Counted from the first letter of the stretch, positions 10,020 to 21,837 are shown. The stretch is DNA of 64,000 nucleotides from Megascapheus bottae (GCA_024803745.1 JANJXV010000020.1:23176777-23240776), one strand, 5' to 3'. Numbers and translations are program-made. Notes: a model not told the origin generated them from the letters alone.

Positions 10020-10490
10020 GATCTATGGCCTTCAACACTGCTCATTACCATTAGAAGAGAGTCCAGTCTCCTCAACAAAACCTCTGTCACTGCAGTCTGT
10101 TGCTGAGCATGCTGCAGCCACTCAGGCTTTTTTTCTGACAACCCATCAGGCCTGGCCCAGGACTTAGTGCATCAGCTGGTTCTTATGTCTGGAGGACCCT
10201 TGCTCAGGTTTCTACCTGGCTGACTGGTCAGAGGTCTCAACTCCAATATCTCTTCTTTATAGAGATCTCTCTAGGCAGCAATATCTAAAGAAGGTTTCTT
10301 TCCACCCCATTGTTGACATGTCGTTCTCTATTGATTACCTAGCTACCTCTACTTTCAACTACAGTATAATGTCTATGAAACTGGAGTCCTGATTTTTTTT
10401 AAATAGCATCTACTTTCTTCTAGGTGCCTAGAACAATGCTTGTTATTTCAGAGGAGTTTAAGAAATCCAAGGAATGAAAGAAAGAATGAG
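10020..10490 (+). mobile_element. L2 (CR1-type) LINE 3' end
   Basis: Shows the degenerate L2 layout: CATTAGAAGAGAGTCCAG (cf. the 'ATTAGGATAAAGTCCAAACTC' block), a region like the 'CAGCTCAAATGTCACTTCCTC' block at about 10225, and near the end GGTGCCTAGAACAATGCTTG followed by AGGAATGAAAGAAAGAATG (cf. the TGAATGAATGAA tail). Strongly diverged and non-coding. Confidence 0.6.
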
Positions 10491-11370
10491 AATGTGCATG
10501 GGATGAATGTGTACTGCTTTCTTTATTAGATTTTAAAGGCAATAATAAAATATCTTCTGTGAGTTGTCTTGGGAACAGAGGTCTAGATGAGTTGAGATGT
10601 TGATGTCTTACAATGGGGAAATTCATTTCACTAGTAGAATTTTTCATAGAATTTGCCTGATCAAAGTGTTTGTCCAGAGGAGTGAAAAAAAAAAAAACCT
10701 CCAAACAAAACCAATTCACAGTACAGTCAGTTGTTCTGATCTCATGTTTTAGTCCTATGTGAATCTTAACTATGAGGAAGTTCACCTATCCCCGGGCTAG
10801 ATTCTAGTGATGGCCCTGGAGGAGAGGCATAATAAAAAGACAACAGTACAGGTGACCTCCTCTAGACGACCTCATATATTTGTGATTGCAACAGAAACTA
10901 AAGATTGTGACTGGTAGAAGGCACAGAAACTCCAAACAATGCTGACTTTCCCAATCTAAACAAATCCTGGCCACTCTGTATTTCATCAATCAAACGAGTG
11001 TCCCCTCGACCACATGATTAAACTATGTATTTGGTTCTATGATATATTTTTCTTTGTCAATTACTGCGCCAAGAAATCCCATCATCTCAGATTTAGAAAC
11101 TAATCTTCTGAGCAACACAGAAAGATGACCTCTGCTTTCATATGCCTAGGACTCTGCCCCTTACACTGTCTGGAAATATGACATTTGATTATGGGAGGTG
11201 AAGGAACAATGAAGTCGATATATTTCATACATGGAATATTGTGACCTTATCTGTTCATTCCTCAAATACTACATGGGAAGAATTATGATCAATTATTTCC
11301 TTTGACTTGATGACCGAGTGTACAGGGAGATTCCCATGATGCCCAGAACCAGGATTTAAGATATCCTTTG
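10491..11370. other. Single-copy DNA, no gene recognised
   Basis: Contains a short A run at about 10687. A 121-codon minus-strand frame (10420-10785) overlaps the end of L2 and has no domain I recognise. Confidence 0.45.
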
Positions 11371-11618
11371 CCAGGTACCAGTGGTTTGTGTCTATAATCC
11401 TAACTGCCCAGTAGGCCGAGATCTGAGGATAGCAGTGTTCAAAGCCAGCCCAGGCAGGAAAGTCCATGAGACTCTTATCTTACCTATTAATCACAGAAAA
11501 AGTCAGAAGTAGCGATGTGGCTCAAATGTAGATTGCTAGCCTCGAGCAGAAATTGCTCAAGGATAGCACCCAGGTCTGGAGTTCAAGCGCCAGGTTAGGC
11601 AGGAAAAAAAACAAAAAA
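11371..11618 (+). mobile_element. Dimeric SINE, B1-like head + Geo/dID tail
   Basis: Clear modules: GCCAGGTACCAGTGG, TAATCCTAACTGCCCAG, CCGAGATCTGAGGATAGC, AGCCAGCCCAGGCAGGAAAG, then GATGTGGCTCAAATGTAGA and CTGGAGTTCAAGCGCCAGG. It ends in an A-rich tail with C interruptions (11608-11622). Confidence 0.93.
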
Positions 11619-12947
11619 AGATATACCCTTCCTTTGTCTCAATGAAGTAGAATTGTGAGTTCTAAGTACCTAAACTGTTAACCATTTTAGAAGTTGTCAT
11701 AGGAAAATCATTCTGACCCTCTATTACGAATACCTCAAATATACAAAAGTGTTCAAATGATTGCATCAATTGTTTCAGTTTAGCAATTGCTAATATTGTG
11801 CTAATATTTGGGTGTATCCATCTTTGGCAGCTAAGAGCATTCTTCAGTGTAATCACCTCTAGCTGCATTCACAGAATTGCTCTAGTATTAGTGGAGACTT
11901 GCATCCCCATTTATCCCCAAAGAATCTTTTATATATTTTATTTCCTCAACCAGGATTATTTCAAGATCGTGCATTGCATTTGATATTTTTAATCTCCTTT
12001 AATGTGAAATAGATCTCATCACCCATCAGTTTGTTCCCCCTACCCCGTACATATCATGATTAAATGAGAGGAGGCCAGTTATTTTGTAGAACCTCTCTTA
12101 CTCTGCATGCCTGTCAGTACTTTATTGTGGTCTTAGTCAACTTCTCAACTCCTTCCTGCCACCCCATTCCCTATGCACGTTTCAGTGTGTTATGTGTTCT
12201 TGTTACAAGTTTTAAAATGTGATGTTGTACATAGGCAACATCCTGTGGGCTACATGAGGTCACCATACTCTCCTGTTAACAATGCTGAATTTTTAAGATT
12301 CTTTAACTTCAGGGCTCTGTAAGTTTATATTTTGGGCAGTGGAGAACAATTTTGTATTACAATCAAGGTAATTTGCAGTATGCAATATTATTGAAGACAA
12401 TCATTTGCAGAAAGAGTCAAAGTGATGTCATTGTCCATTATTCTATTTTGGCAAGGAACACACAAGCAGAAGACAAGGGAACTTAAGAAATAGTTGAGGT
12501 CAGACTATGAGTCTCAGTGGATCAGCAAGGCCTGTGTGGCCAGGTCTTGGCAGTCCCCTGTGCCTGGTTGACAACAGGTAGAAGGTTTAAGACGTGTCAG
12601 CAAAGTCCCCACTGGGGAATCCCCAGTCCCTGTGGTTTCTTGCCTAACTTTTTAGGGAAACCTTCCAGCTATTAGGCAGAGCGTTGAACAGCCCATGTGG
12701 AATTTCTAGGCCTACCACTTGTACTGTTGCTGTTTCAAGTGCAACAACTCTACATTCATCTATTTGATTTAAAAAAAAATTGGTCCTTGCTTTTAAAAGC
12801 CTCTGGGCACAAGAACAGTAAAATCATTCAATAAAATACTTAAATCAATTGACACCACCACATTTAAGAACACAGCGTATAACAAAGCGACATAAAATGC
12901 CATTCCCAGTATGAATTCCCTTTAGCTATGTAGTTTTAATTCCAGCT
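11619..12947. other. Single-copy DNA, no gene recognised
   Basis: About 1.3 kb of AT-leaning sequence. I see no repeat signature and no frame above 70 codons. Confidence 0.45.
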
Positions 12948-12989
12948 CTCTCTTTTCTCTCTTTTTTCTTTCTCTCTCTCTTTTTTTTT

Positions 12990-13053
<64 letters not shown>

Positions 13054-13054
13054 T
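12948..13054. repeat. (CTTT)n microsatellite with CT/T-rich lead
   Basis: About 16 CTTT units (12991-13053) preceded by an imperfect CT- and T-rich stretch. On minus it is (AAAG)n, the type of tail often seen at the end of retroposons, but no SINE body adjoins it. Confidence 0.96.
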
Positions 13055-13194
13055 GTGATTTAAAAATGCATGACCCTGGGTTTGGTTGAACTAGTGAAGG
13101 CAGAAAGCCTGATGGAAAACTATATACCCTTCATACCCTTCCTCAATTTGAATGAACAGGGGGGACTCTCCTTTTTACTGAGCCCTATGAGTCT

Positions 13195-13345
13195 TATAGA
13201 GAGACTAACCAATGTTTGGCATTGTTCTACCCATGATGTGAACATTATTCCCATTTTATACAAAGAGTTAAGCCAAGTTTCCAATACACTAGCTGATTTA
13301 TTGTAGGGCTAAGGGATTTGAACTCAGGAACACTATGATTCTATG
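13195..13345 (+). mobile_element. MIR SINE (ancient, tRNA-derived)
   Basis: The MIR right half is visible in order: ATTATTCCCATTTTATACAA (core 'TTATCCCCATTTTACAGA'), AGAGTTAAGCCAAGTTTCC, CTAGCTGATTTATTGTAGGG, then GGGATTTGAACTCAGGAACA. Diverged, as expected for this old family. Confidence 0.78.
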
Positions 13346-14021
13346 AGTTGCTTGTTCCCCCCACCCCTTTCACCAAACTGTCATATTTAATTAGTCATAT
13401 GTTTTATGAATATATGGTGTATGTGTGTAAAAGTGTACAGTTGTGCATGTGGGTCAGCAAATGCCAGACACACATGAGGTTCCTCAATTCAGATTGACTC
13501 CCAACTCAGAGTGAACCTCATTTAGAAGGCCTCATGTCAGCAAGGTACATGATTGCAGACTGCAGCTTTGGGGGAGGAACGCTCTCTGTTTTGATCATTA
13601 TGGCGTCTCTGTGGTAATACTGTTTAATGGCAGGTTGGAGGTGTGTGAAAATTGACAACTGCCTAGACAATATAAGAATACACTCAAGAAAGTCAGTGCC
13701 ATAGAACAGGAGTGATGAAAGGCCAGCTGGGAGACAAGGGGTTAACTTCACAAGACTCTTTCACAGGGATTGTTCATGTTTGCTGCTTTCTCCAAGAAAA
13801 TAAACATAGTAAGAGGGGAAAAAAAATCTTATTTAGCAAAGCACATTTACTTTTTCTGTTTTGGATAGAAGGATTTTCATGAGATATGAAGCAGCTTATT
13901 TCAAAGAGGTGATGCTTAAACAAAAACTGGAAACTAGACAGCATTGTGCACTCTAGTTGAAGGCTATGGGACACAAATGCAGGAACTGAGATGGAAAGAA
14001 ATGAATTAAATTCAAAAAAGA
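13346..14021. other. Single-copy DNA, no gene recognised
   Basis: Includes small minus frames at 13518-13751 and 13774-14043 without recognisable features. Confidence 0.45.
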
Positions 14022-14240
14022 TACCTGGGCTCTGGTGGCTCATGCTTATAATCCTAGCTATTCAGAAGGCTGAGATCATAATTTTAGGCAAGCCTGGGGA
14101 GCAAAATTCATGAGACTCCATCTGTAAATCAACCAGCAAAATGTTGTGCTGAGGCATGGCTTGAGTGGCAGAGCACCAACTGAGCAAAAATGAGGCTCTG
14201 AGTTCAAACCACAATACTGACAAAAAAAAAACAAAACCCC
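14022..14240 (+). mobile_element. Dimeric SINE, B1-like head + Geo/dID tail
   Basis: GGTGGCTCATGCTTATAATC, CAGAAGGCTGAGATCATAA, AAGCCTGGGGAGC, then a diverged tail module (GGCTTGAGTGGCAGAGCACC, CTGAGTTCAAACCACAATAC) and a nine-base A run. The tail lacks the usual CTAGCCTTGAG core, which makes it an older or variant copy. Confidence 0.88.
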
Positions 14241-14945
14241 ATAAGACAATATCCCTTTTCACTGTATAGGGCTTTAGCGTTTTCATATTGCATTCTGGTA
14301 CATGTCACAAATGTCTTAGATGTAACTTCCCATCTTTGTGGGATTCCCCCCATCCTCTTGAGAGTCTTCTTTACTTACCTCCTACCTGAATTCTCTGCTG
14401 TCACTTCCAAATCAGGATTTCATGTGGGACTCCAGAGTCTCACCACTTGCCTCAGCCTGGAGGTGGGCTCTTCTAAGCCACTTTCAAACTTGAATGAAAT
14501 GACACTCAGAAGGGCATAGGATGTGATTCCCTTGGTGGCTTCAGTGGTAGAGAGGTGGTCAGGAAGAGGGCGGTGGCTCTCCACTGGATGAGTACTGATC
14601 TTCTTACTAGACAACCTCAAGGTAGAGTTTCCCCACACCAGAAGGCCCATGAGCTCTAGGAGATAATCCTGAAAAAAAAAATGACTCGGATCCCTCTGTG
14701 GGTTCACGCAGGCAATATGTGGCAATGTAGCAATTTACCCGCTTTTCATTTCTTCCTCAAAAAATAAATATTATTTGGTGAGACTGGTCTCTTACTTGTT
14801 AAGCAGCTCTGCCACTGAAGTGACATCTGCAGTCACATCTCTTTTTATCTTTGCTGCCATTCTTAATATATTGGGATTGTCCATTCTATGGAAAACACTA
14901 GCATTTAATCCTTTTCCCAAGATCTGTTTTATAGGACACAGTATA
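14241..14945. other. Single-copy DNA, no gene recognised
   Basis: The 101-codon minus frame at 14420-14725 (begins MPHIACVNPQRDPSH) has no recognisable domain and no supporting context. Confidence 0.45.
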
Positions 14946-14988
14946 ATATATATATATATATATGACTTTCATATATATATATATATGA
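14946..14988. repeat. Twin TA tracts forming a perfect 18-bp hairpin
   Basis: Two TA runs flank GACTTTC. Bases 14948-14965 pair perfectly with 14969-14986 around a three-base CTT loop. See the findings. Confidence 0.9.
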
Positions 14989-15059
14989 TTTCAAATTCTC
15001 ACCATTAAATATGTGGGATTATTATTGTTGTTTATCCTTCAAAGTCAGTTTAGTTACTT

Positions 15060-15330
15060 GCGTGAGATTATATTCATTCACTTAGAAGCTATTTCTCGAG
15101 TACTTTCTGTGAGCCAGGGACTCTTCTATGTGTGGTGATGACTGACAGACATTACTGCTTGCACACAATCTTATTGGGGAGCTACATGGAACATAAATAA
15201 GTACATAGAGAAACTCATACAGTGATAAATTCTATGAATTACATGTTTGGAAATGGAGGAACAGCAAAGACAGATGTACTTATAAGGTAATCAGCAGAAG
15301 CATCTCTGAAGAAGAGACATTTGAGCTCAT
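15060..15330. mobile_element. Possible ancient mammalian repeat fragment
   Basis: The order ATTCATTCACTTAGAAGCTA, TTTCTCGAGTACTTTCTGTG AGCCAGGGACTCTTCTA, TAAATAAGTACATAGAG, CATCTCTGAAGAAGAGACAT TTGAGC resembles a common ancient repeat containing 'GTGCCAGGCACTGTTCTA' and 'TCTGAGAAGGTGACATTTGAG'. I cannot name the family with certainty. Confidence 0.5.
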
Positions 15331-15488
15331 ACCACAATAGGTTAGAACTTATGGAATCTCTAAACAGTATAATTCAAAATGACACAACACCACACATGCA
15401 TATAATGAAGCAATGCAGCTATTGACCAATGTCTATTAAGTGAATCAATTAAACCCATATGAAAGATTCTTGTCTCCTCCATGGTGAT

Positions 15489-15491
<3 letters not shown>

Positions 15492-15531
<40 letters not shown>
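15492..15531. repeat. (TA)n microsatellite
   Basis: Twenty perfect TA units. A minus-strand frame reading Tyr-Ile repeats across it is an artefact. Confidence 0.97.
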
Positions 15532-15532
<1 letters not shown>

Positions 15533-15533
<1 letters not shown>

Positions 15534-16589
15534 TACACACACATATGACTATGTTGTTTTGTTTGTGGAGAGTAATGTTTCACTATTGTCCTATACTGTA
15601 TTTAATCTATCCATTCAATAGCACAGCATTTATTGTTGAGGACCAACACACATAGGAAAGTGGCCCGTCCGTGACTCATGGATCATCAGGACCAAGAAGG
15701 ATGTGGCCTTGGACTGCTGAGGAGCACCAGTGTATCAAGTGAACCCAAGAGCTCCAGTTAGCAGTCATTTAGGAAGTGCTATTGTGGTAATGCTTCATGC
15801 TCTGAGAGCACTAGGTACTCCTGCACAGTGTCACAGGAGAGGGCACATGAGGACTCGTCAGGGCTCTGCACATCATCCAGAAAAGTAGCAGGGCATGATG
15901 GGTAAGCAAGCTGATAAATAATTTTTATTTCTGTTTTTGCATTGAATGACGATGGGTTTTCCCACATGAGAGGCCACTGTGAACAATTCTGTGCTCCTCA
16001 ATAAATGAACATAACACTTCAACATGTTGGGGTCCCTGATCTAGAGGATTGAGAATGAAACTCAAAGCTTTGCTCTCCTTTTCCTTTCAGCTTCTATTCT
16101 GATAAACAAGAACTCCAGCCTGGGGTCTCAAGCACTTCTCTCCCTGCTTCCACCCCCAACCCCAGCTGGGATATGTCACTTAGGGGTCTCATTTATGCAC
16201 CCAGTGAGCCAATCTTGGTTCAACATCATCACCTCCATTGCCACCCCCCTCCCCAGCCTCTCTTGCAGACCCGCTGCTCTTTTGGATAGCTCTGATCATC
16301 TCCATTCAGTAGACAGTGGGAAGCCACTGGCCACCAAGCAGCTGACACTGAGTGAGATTTTCATGTTTTTAGTATGTATTCACTGCTCTTCCTGATCTGT
16401 TTCTCTCTTTGAGTAAAGGCAGTGTCTGTGGGTGGGGAGAGTGGACCTGTCAACAGTGAGAGGCTGATGAAGCTGGAGGCATGGAGAAGACTCCAAGGAG
16501 AGTGCATCACGGAGTCGTGCCTTTCTCTAGCCCAACTGGCCCACCAGCCTTCCCCCACCAGCCAAGCACCTCCTTGTAATTCCCCAGCT
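15533..16589. other. Single-copy DNA, no gene recognised
   Basis: Moderate GC with small frames only. Around 15960-16000 there is GTGAACAATTCTGTGCTCCT CAATAAATGAAC, which is too little to assign to an L2 or L1 end. Confidence 0.4.
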
Positions 16590-16800
16590 GTCAGCTTGCT
16601 ACCTGCCTGGCTCTGGCAGCTCTGCTCTGAGCAGCTCCCCTGGGCCTCTCCCTGGCTTGTCAGTGGGCTGCGGCTGCGTCAGCATCACGCCACACTGTCT
16701 CCTGTTGGCCCGGTGATCAACGCCTGACAGGCCAACCCTCTCTCCCCTCTCCGCTGGGGCCAATGGGAGTCCAGAGATCGTTTGGTTACAAATGAAAATA
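16590..16800. promoter_or_regulatory. Candidate GC-rich regulatory block (MAF-type site, CCAAT motif)
   Basis: Locally GC-rich and non-repetitive. It contains TGCGTCAGCA at 16675-16684, whose reverse TGCTGACGCA resembles a MAF/NRL recognition element with a CRE-like core, and GGCCAATGGGAG at about 16757-16768 (CCAAT-type). It has several CpGs while the surroundings have few. These are motif matches only; no transcription start can be shown. Confidence 0.3.
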
Positions 16801-16988
16801 AAATAAATAAGTCATACTTCTGCACTCAGGAGTCTGGGAGAAGCATCTTCATGGCCTCGTAAATCTTTCCTTTTAAATTTGTCCTTCTCCTTCTAGATGT
16901 CCCCCTCCCCCACCCTCCACACTTGGCTGTTCCTCAGTGCAGCGAATATGAAATGAGATAATGGGAACAGCACCTCTCCAATGCGGGT

Positions 16989-16990
<2 letters not shown>

Positions 16991-17065
<75 letters not shown>

Positions 17066-17070
17066 TTCTC
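16991..17070. repeat. (CT)n microsatellite
   Basis: About 33 perfect CT units (16991-17056), then imperfect CTGT/CTTT. The 133-codon minus-strand frame (16893-17294) owes its length to the Arg-Glu repeat encoded here. Confidence 0.97.
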
Positions 17071-17864
17071 AGCAAGAATGTATGACAGTCCTTTTCCTTT
17101 CCCCTTGTCTTCTGACCTTTACCATAGCCAAGCAGCTTCCCCTTAATCTCTACCCCCCAACTCCCAGTTATACTGACCCCAGTGCTCTGAGTTTCTTTAA
17201 TTCTTCCCATGAAGGAAGCTCTGGGGATTAATGATAGTGCCCTATTTGAAAATGCCTGGAAGTTGTTTTTTTTCCCCCAATCTTTATTAAACATTTTACT
17301 AAGCCTTGTCCACTTGGAATCTTTTGCTTAGGACTTTATCCTGTTTACAGACACAACCTTGAAGCTGGGGACCTTACTGGTATCATGACTTAGAGGGTCT
17401 GCAGAGAATCAGAGCCCCTGAGAACCCTGTAGAATGAGAGAGGCTGGGAAGCCGAGGGGGACACTGGAGAAAGCCATGCCCCATCTTGCTGGCTGGCCTG
17501 GGGCCTCCCTGAGGCTTGTTATAGGACTCATGTTGAGCTCTGAGAAGGTGATCTAAGAAGAGTAGGGCCAAAGGATTAGAGGCAGAGCTGGGATGGGGAG
17601 TAAGAAGAGGAAATCAATTTGGAGCACATAGAAATACCCCTAAGCCATCAGTTATGTCCTGTAGGGTCTTTTTTAGGCTGGGCAAGCTATGTCATTCCCT
17701 TTGAACTTTGCTTTAATGCATAATATATGATGGAAATGGAAATTTCACCTTTGATGAATGACAGGGGTGGGAGGTGGCTGGGTTATTGAGGAGTCTAGAT
17801 TAATACTGTTGTTACTATTGGTTTTTTTTATTGTTGTTGTTTGTGGTGGTTTTTTTTGTTGTTG
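17071..17864. other. Single-copy DNA, no gene recognised
   Basis: Ends in a T/TTG-rich stretch (17821-17870) that is the plus-strand face of the A-rich tail of the next, minus-strand SINE. Confidence 0.45.
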
Positions 17865-17871
17865 TTGTTCT

Positions 17872-18075
17872 TTTGGTCATGAGGCTTGAACCCAGGGCCT
17901 GGGTGCTGTCCCTGAGCTTTTTTGATTAAGGCTAGCACTCCACCACTTTGAGCCACACTTCATTTCTGGTTTTCTGGTGATTAACTAGAGATAAGAGTCG
18001 TATGGACTTTCCTACCTGGGCTGGTTTTGAACCATGATCCTCAAACCTCAGACTTCTCAGTGGTGAGGATTAACA
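17872..18075 (-). mobile_element. Dimeric SINE, B1-like head + Geo/dID tail
   Basis: Plus-strand reading: CATGAGGCTTGAACCCAGGG, CTGGGTGCTGTCCCTGAGC, GGTGATTAACTAGAGATAAG, GGGCTGGTTTTGAACC and GACTTCTCAGTGGTGAGGAT. The tail is T-rich with TTG units (17821-17870). Confidence 0.92.
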
Positions 18076-18091
18076 GTGTCCAGTCCACTGT

Positions 18092-18165
18092 GTTATCCAT
18101 GGTGCATACCTGTACGCCAAGCATTCTGGAAGCGAAGGTAGGAGGATCCAAGATTGGGGAGAGGG
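18092..18165 (+). mobile_element. B1-like fragment
   Basis: Short run ATGGTGCATACCTGTACGCC AAGCATTCTGGAAGCGAAGG TAGGAGGATCC, resembling the first half of B1. It is followed by a GA-rich stretch (18157-18222). Confidence 0.6.
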
Positions 18166-18222
18166 GGAGGAGGGAGAACGAGAGAAGAGAAGAAAGGAAA
18201 AGGAGCAGGAAGAAACCACAGA

Positions 18223-21020
18223 AGGGTCAGTTTATGAGAAATGTCTGCCACTACGGAATATTGATGGCACCACCTGGCACCTGGGAGCTGCCAAGGTGAG
18301 GCAATGGTAGCTTAGGAGGACCAACACAAGATGCTCGTCCTTACTTACTCTTATCCAGGGCGACTTCACTATGACATAAACCATGAGCATTTCTATCTTT
18401 GCATACTGACTGCTTCTTCTGTGTAACTGCTATGTTGAGATTCTGCTGAACTGTATTGTTGGTGAATAGAATAGTTTCCAGATTAGGTTGGGGTCCAGGA
18501 TGAAAAGCTTTTGTCAGTGATTCCATGGTGACTGTGGACGTGGATGGATGGGCTACAAGGCTCCTGGGATGTGATCTTTGTAGACTTTCCTTTATACAGA
18601 GGACTGTGTCCATGACTCTGAGGTTGGCTGAGGCTGTTCACATTGGGCACAGTTTGTCCTTGGGAGGACAGATCCAAGAAAGAGAGCTAAGTAAGCTCTG
18701 TTCGAATAAAAATAACATCTAACAAGGTCCTATGTTCTTGGAGCCTGATTAAAAAGTAAAAGGAAATGGGAGTTGGATGATGAACATATCTTCCTTATCT
18801 CATAGATTCTTTGTCCTGTACAGCAAGACACTAGGGAAGAGAAAAAGAATGTAAAGTGCAGATTTTTTCCAGTCTGAGTTTTAGGAGGAGGGGGATTCTT
18901 CAGTAAGATGCCTGGAGCTGGGAGTAGGCAAGTAAGGGAGATACTAATTTCAAATTTCTACTATGTAGAAAAGTCTATATCACATACATACAAAAGAAAG
19001 TTGCTATTTCCCCAAATTTGACAATCATCCTTATGGTTTGTATGACAATGCTTCTAATGAGTTCTGAGACAGAACCATCACTATAAAACAGCAAATTTTG
19101 GTCAACTGTGCTAGAGGAAAGATAGAAATATGCTTCTATTTCTCCTAAAGATAGAGCAAAATCACTGTCATAGAAAGAATAGGACAGTGGAGCCAATGGA
19201 CAGTGAACAAGTATAGAATTGTGTTAAAATTTGACACATAAAAATATCATTTTTCTATATTTATGTGAAGTACATTATATCTGTTTACTTAAAAAGCTTT
19301 TTTACTTTTAAAAATCTTTTTTACTTAAAAAAACCTTATAAGTATACTTTTTATATATCTTGCTTTCTATTTGCAGTTTTGCACTGTATTTCTGGAAAAG
19401 ACTTCCACGTTTTATAGACTTTCTGCCTCACAAAACTTGTACTTGGCCTAACACCCTCTAATTCTTTCTGGGCAACAGTACTCCACATCCTTCTTTTGGG
19501 TAGCCCACGGATGAGAAGAAATGATTGTAAGAAATCATGTCCTCCATTAACTGGGTCTCCAAGTCTGAGCTCAAGTTTGAAAATGTGTATGAGACTGGAA
19601 ATGTTTACCAAACTGGTGAAGTGAGACTCCATGATCTCAAATAAACACTTGCCATTTGGGCTTGGGGTTCCTCAAAGTAAAAGAAGAGAGTCAGAGAAAT
19701 TGCATCTAGTTTGCTCTCTGGCCCTTCAGATCATGTGTGTTTCCTACCGATGCTCACTTCAGCATTGACAATTGGAGGAAGGAGAGCATCCAAGGGTAAG
19801 ATGAGAAGTATAGGCATTAATGATCATTCATGGATAAGTGCATCCCCAGATAATATTGTCCAAAACTTGGTATCCAATTTAACATCACACTTATTTCAGC
19901 TTACTGCTTCTGCAACATGCAAACTTGAGTAATGTCTGTCTTGTTTTCCTGACTCAGTGATCACAATGAATGTACAAGGGAGGCATTTAAGAAAAAAAAA
20001 AACCACAATTCTGAAGTCTTATTAGCAATGCAATAAAAACATGAATTTATAAAAAGACTCTTCAAGCAGATCCCATCAACATAAGGAGATTCACACTCCG
20101 TATATAATTCCTTAACATTTATACCTGTAGATTTACTGAATAGGAAACCAAACTAGCAACAGGCAAAAGTGATTAGTAAGGGGGGCCAATTTTGATCTTA
20201 GAGACGAGATCAAGTGGAAAGATTTGACGTCTGGAAGTTGATTGTATGGGTGGAAAAGGATCTGGTTATCATTACGTGCCTGGGTATATGAAAGCTTTTG
20301 GAATAGTTCTTAGGTACTATACTTTGACTACAGTACTTTCTGGCATCAGAAATATAGCAATGACATTTCCACACATTACTATAAATGAGCCTGCTTCTCC
20401 GTACTAAGCAAATACATTCAGCTCTATAGGCTTTCACTTACGTCCCTAACAGGAAGAACCATGCAATGATATGGCTAAGAAGGTCTCTTCCTCAGGGATG
20501 TCCTCTAGCTCCAGCAAATAAATTGCTCTTACTTCTTATTCAACATCATTTTCCCCACCATTCTCACTAACTCTATGCACCCCAACTCATATAAAAATGT
20601 GCACTAGCAGAGTACATATGCTGTTCTGAAGCTATAAAGGCTCCATGAGGTACATATCAATTCAGTCTGCTGTGAGTTGTTACTCTGACTCAATAGTTTT
20701 GCTGTGGGAAGGGCTAAAGCAAAGCAAAGTCCCCTTCTTCTTTCCTCTTGCAGAGCTGCAGAGGCTCCTGGTGTGTGGGAAATGGGCACTAACCATTTCT
20801 CTTTCCTTCCTGTTTCCATCTTCCTTCCTGTGCTGAGACTGGCCTTGTTCATAAGGAATGGTTGATTTTGATCTTGATTTGCTTTTTGATGCTTTCATCC
20901 TTGTGCAAAGTTTCATTTTAAAAGGAAGGAAATAACCTGTTTGTTTTAGCTCTTGCTTTTTTTTTTTTCTCCAGGAGTTTTGTAAACTTTTAAGTATGTG
21001 GATCTGGAAAAAACAATTCC
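18223..21020. other. Long single-copy stretch, no gene recognised
   Basis: About 2.8 kb without a recognisable repeat. Frames at 18341-18613, 19351-19632 and 20604-20916 stay below 95 codons and show no domain. A short TTTTACTT direct repetition lies near 19290-19335. This is one of the larger repeat-poor blocks in the window. Confidence 0.45.
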
Positions 21021-21038
21021 CAAGATCTAATACTTCTT

Positions 21039-21169
21039 TTTTTTCCTCATATATTTTTTATTGTAATTAATAGAAGGGTTACATTATATTCACCAGATAG
21101 AGGATGCATTACTTCACATACATTGATACCCTTTCTCATGTCTTGGTCCCCATTTCCCTCCCTGACCCT
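21039..21169 (-). mobile_element. Very short LINE-1 3' tail insertion
   Basis: About 130 bases matching the start of the minus-strand L1 at 5114 (ATTGTAATTAATAGAAGGG, CACCAGATAG, CACATACATTGATACCC, TCATGTCTTGGTCCC). It is flanked by an 18-base duplication with two mismatches (21021-21038 and 21170-21187), so it is a complete, severely 5'-truncated insertion. Confidence 0.92.
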
Positions 21170-21384
21170 CAAGTTCCAATACTTCTTACCTGAGTCCTTG
21201 AAGAAATCACCCAACCTCCTTCAATTTCACAATCTGAGAAGTGTGGATTAAAAACGTCCCCATGGGGTGGTGTGATTCAGTGACATCACACAGTGTAGAT
21301 TTTAGCATGCTCAAACAGGTGCACAGTGAACGAATAAAGATTATTATTGCTTCTCATGTCTCCTCCATACCCTCCCTTTGGCAG

Positions 21385-21386
<2 letters not shown>

Positions 21387-21435
<49 letters not shown>

Positions 21436-21439
21436 TGGT
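21387..21439. repeat. (GT)n microsatellite
   Basis: About 25 GT units with one A interruption. It abuts the tail end of the minus-strand SINE that follows. Confidence 0.97.
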
Positions 21440-21658
21440 ACAGGGGTTTGAACTCAGGGCCTCAGTGTACTGCCTTAGATTTTTCAATCAAGCCTGGCAT
21501 TGAAAAGTTTAGCCACAGTTCCACTTACAGCTTTCTGCTTGGTTAATTTAAGATAGTTTAAGAGACTATCTAAGAGACTTCCCTGCCCAGGGTAGAACTT
21601 TGATCCTTAAATCTCAGCTTTCTGGGTAGCTAGGATTACAAATGTGAGGAATCAGCGT
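21440..21658 (-). mobile_element. Dimeric SINE, B1-like head + Geo/dID tail
   Basis: Plus-strand reading: GGGGTTTGAACTCAGGGCCT, TTTCAATCAAGCCTGGCAT, AGCCACAGTTCCACTTACAG, then CAGCTTTCTGGGTAGCTAGG ATTACA. The middle carries a short duplication (TAGTTTAAGAGACTATCTAA GAGACTT) absent from other copies. Confidence 0.88.
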
Positions 21659-21837
21659 CTGTGTCTCCCTTGGGTAGGGGTTTTATTTGACCTAAGCTTC
21701 TACTTAGGGACAAGAGATTAGTACAGATCTTTGCTATTAGCCCTTTGACATTGTATTGTGTTTCCTTTTCTTTTTCTTGCTTTTTATGTCCTCTCCTGTT
21801 GCCCATTCCCTCCCTCACCTCCTTTCGTCATTTTCAG

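Noticed and set aside
16893..17294. A 133-codon minus-strand frame
   Set aside because: Its length comes from the (CT)n repeat, read as Arg-Glu; nothing else supports a gene.
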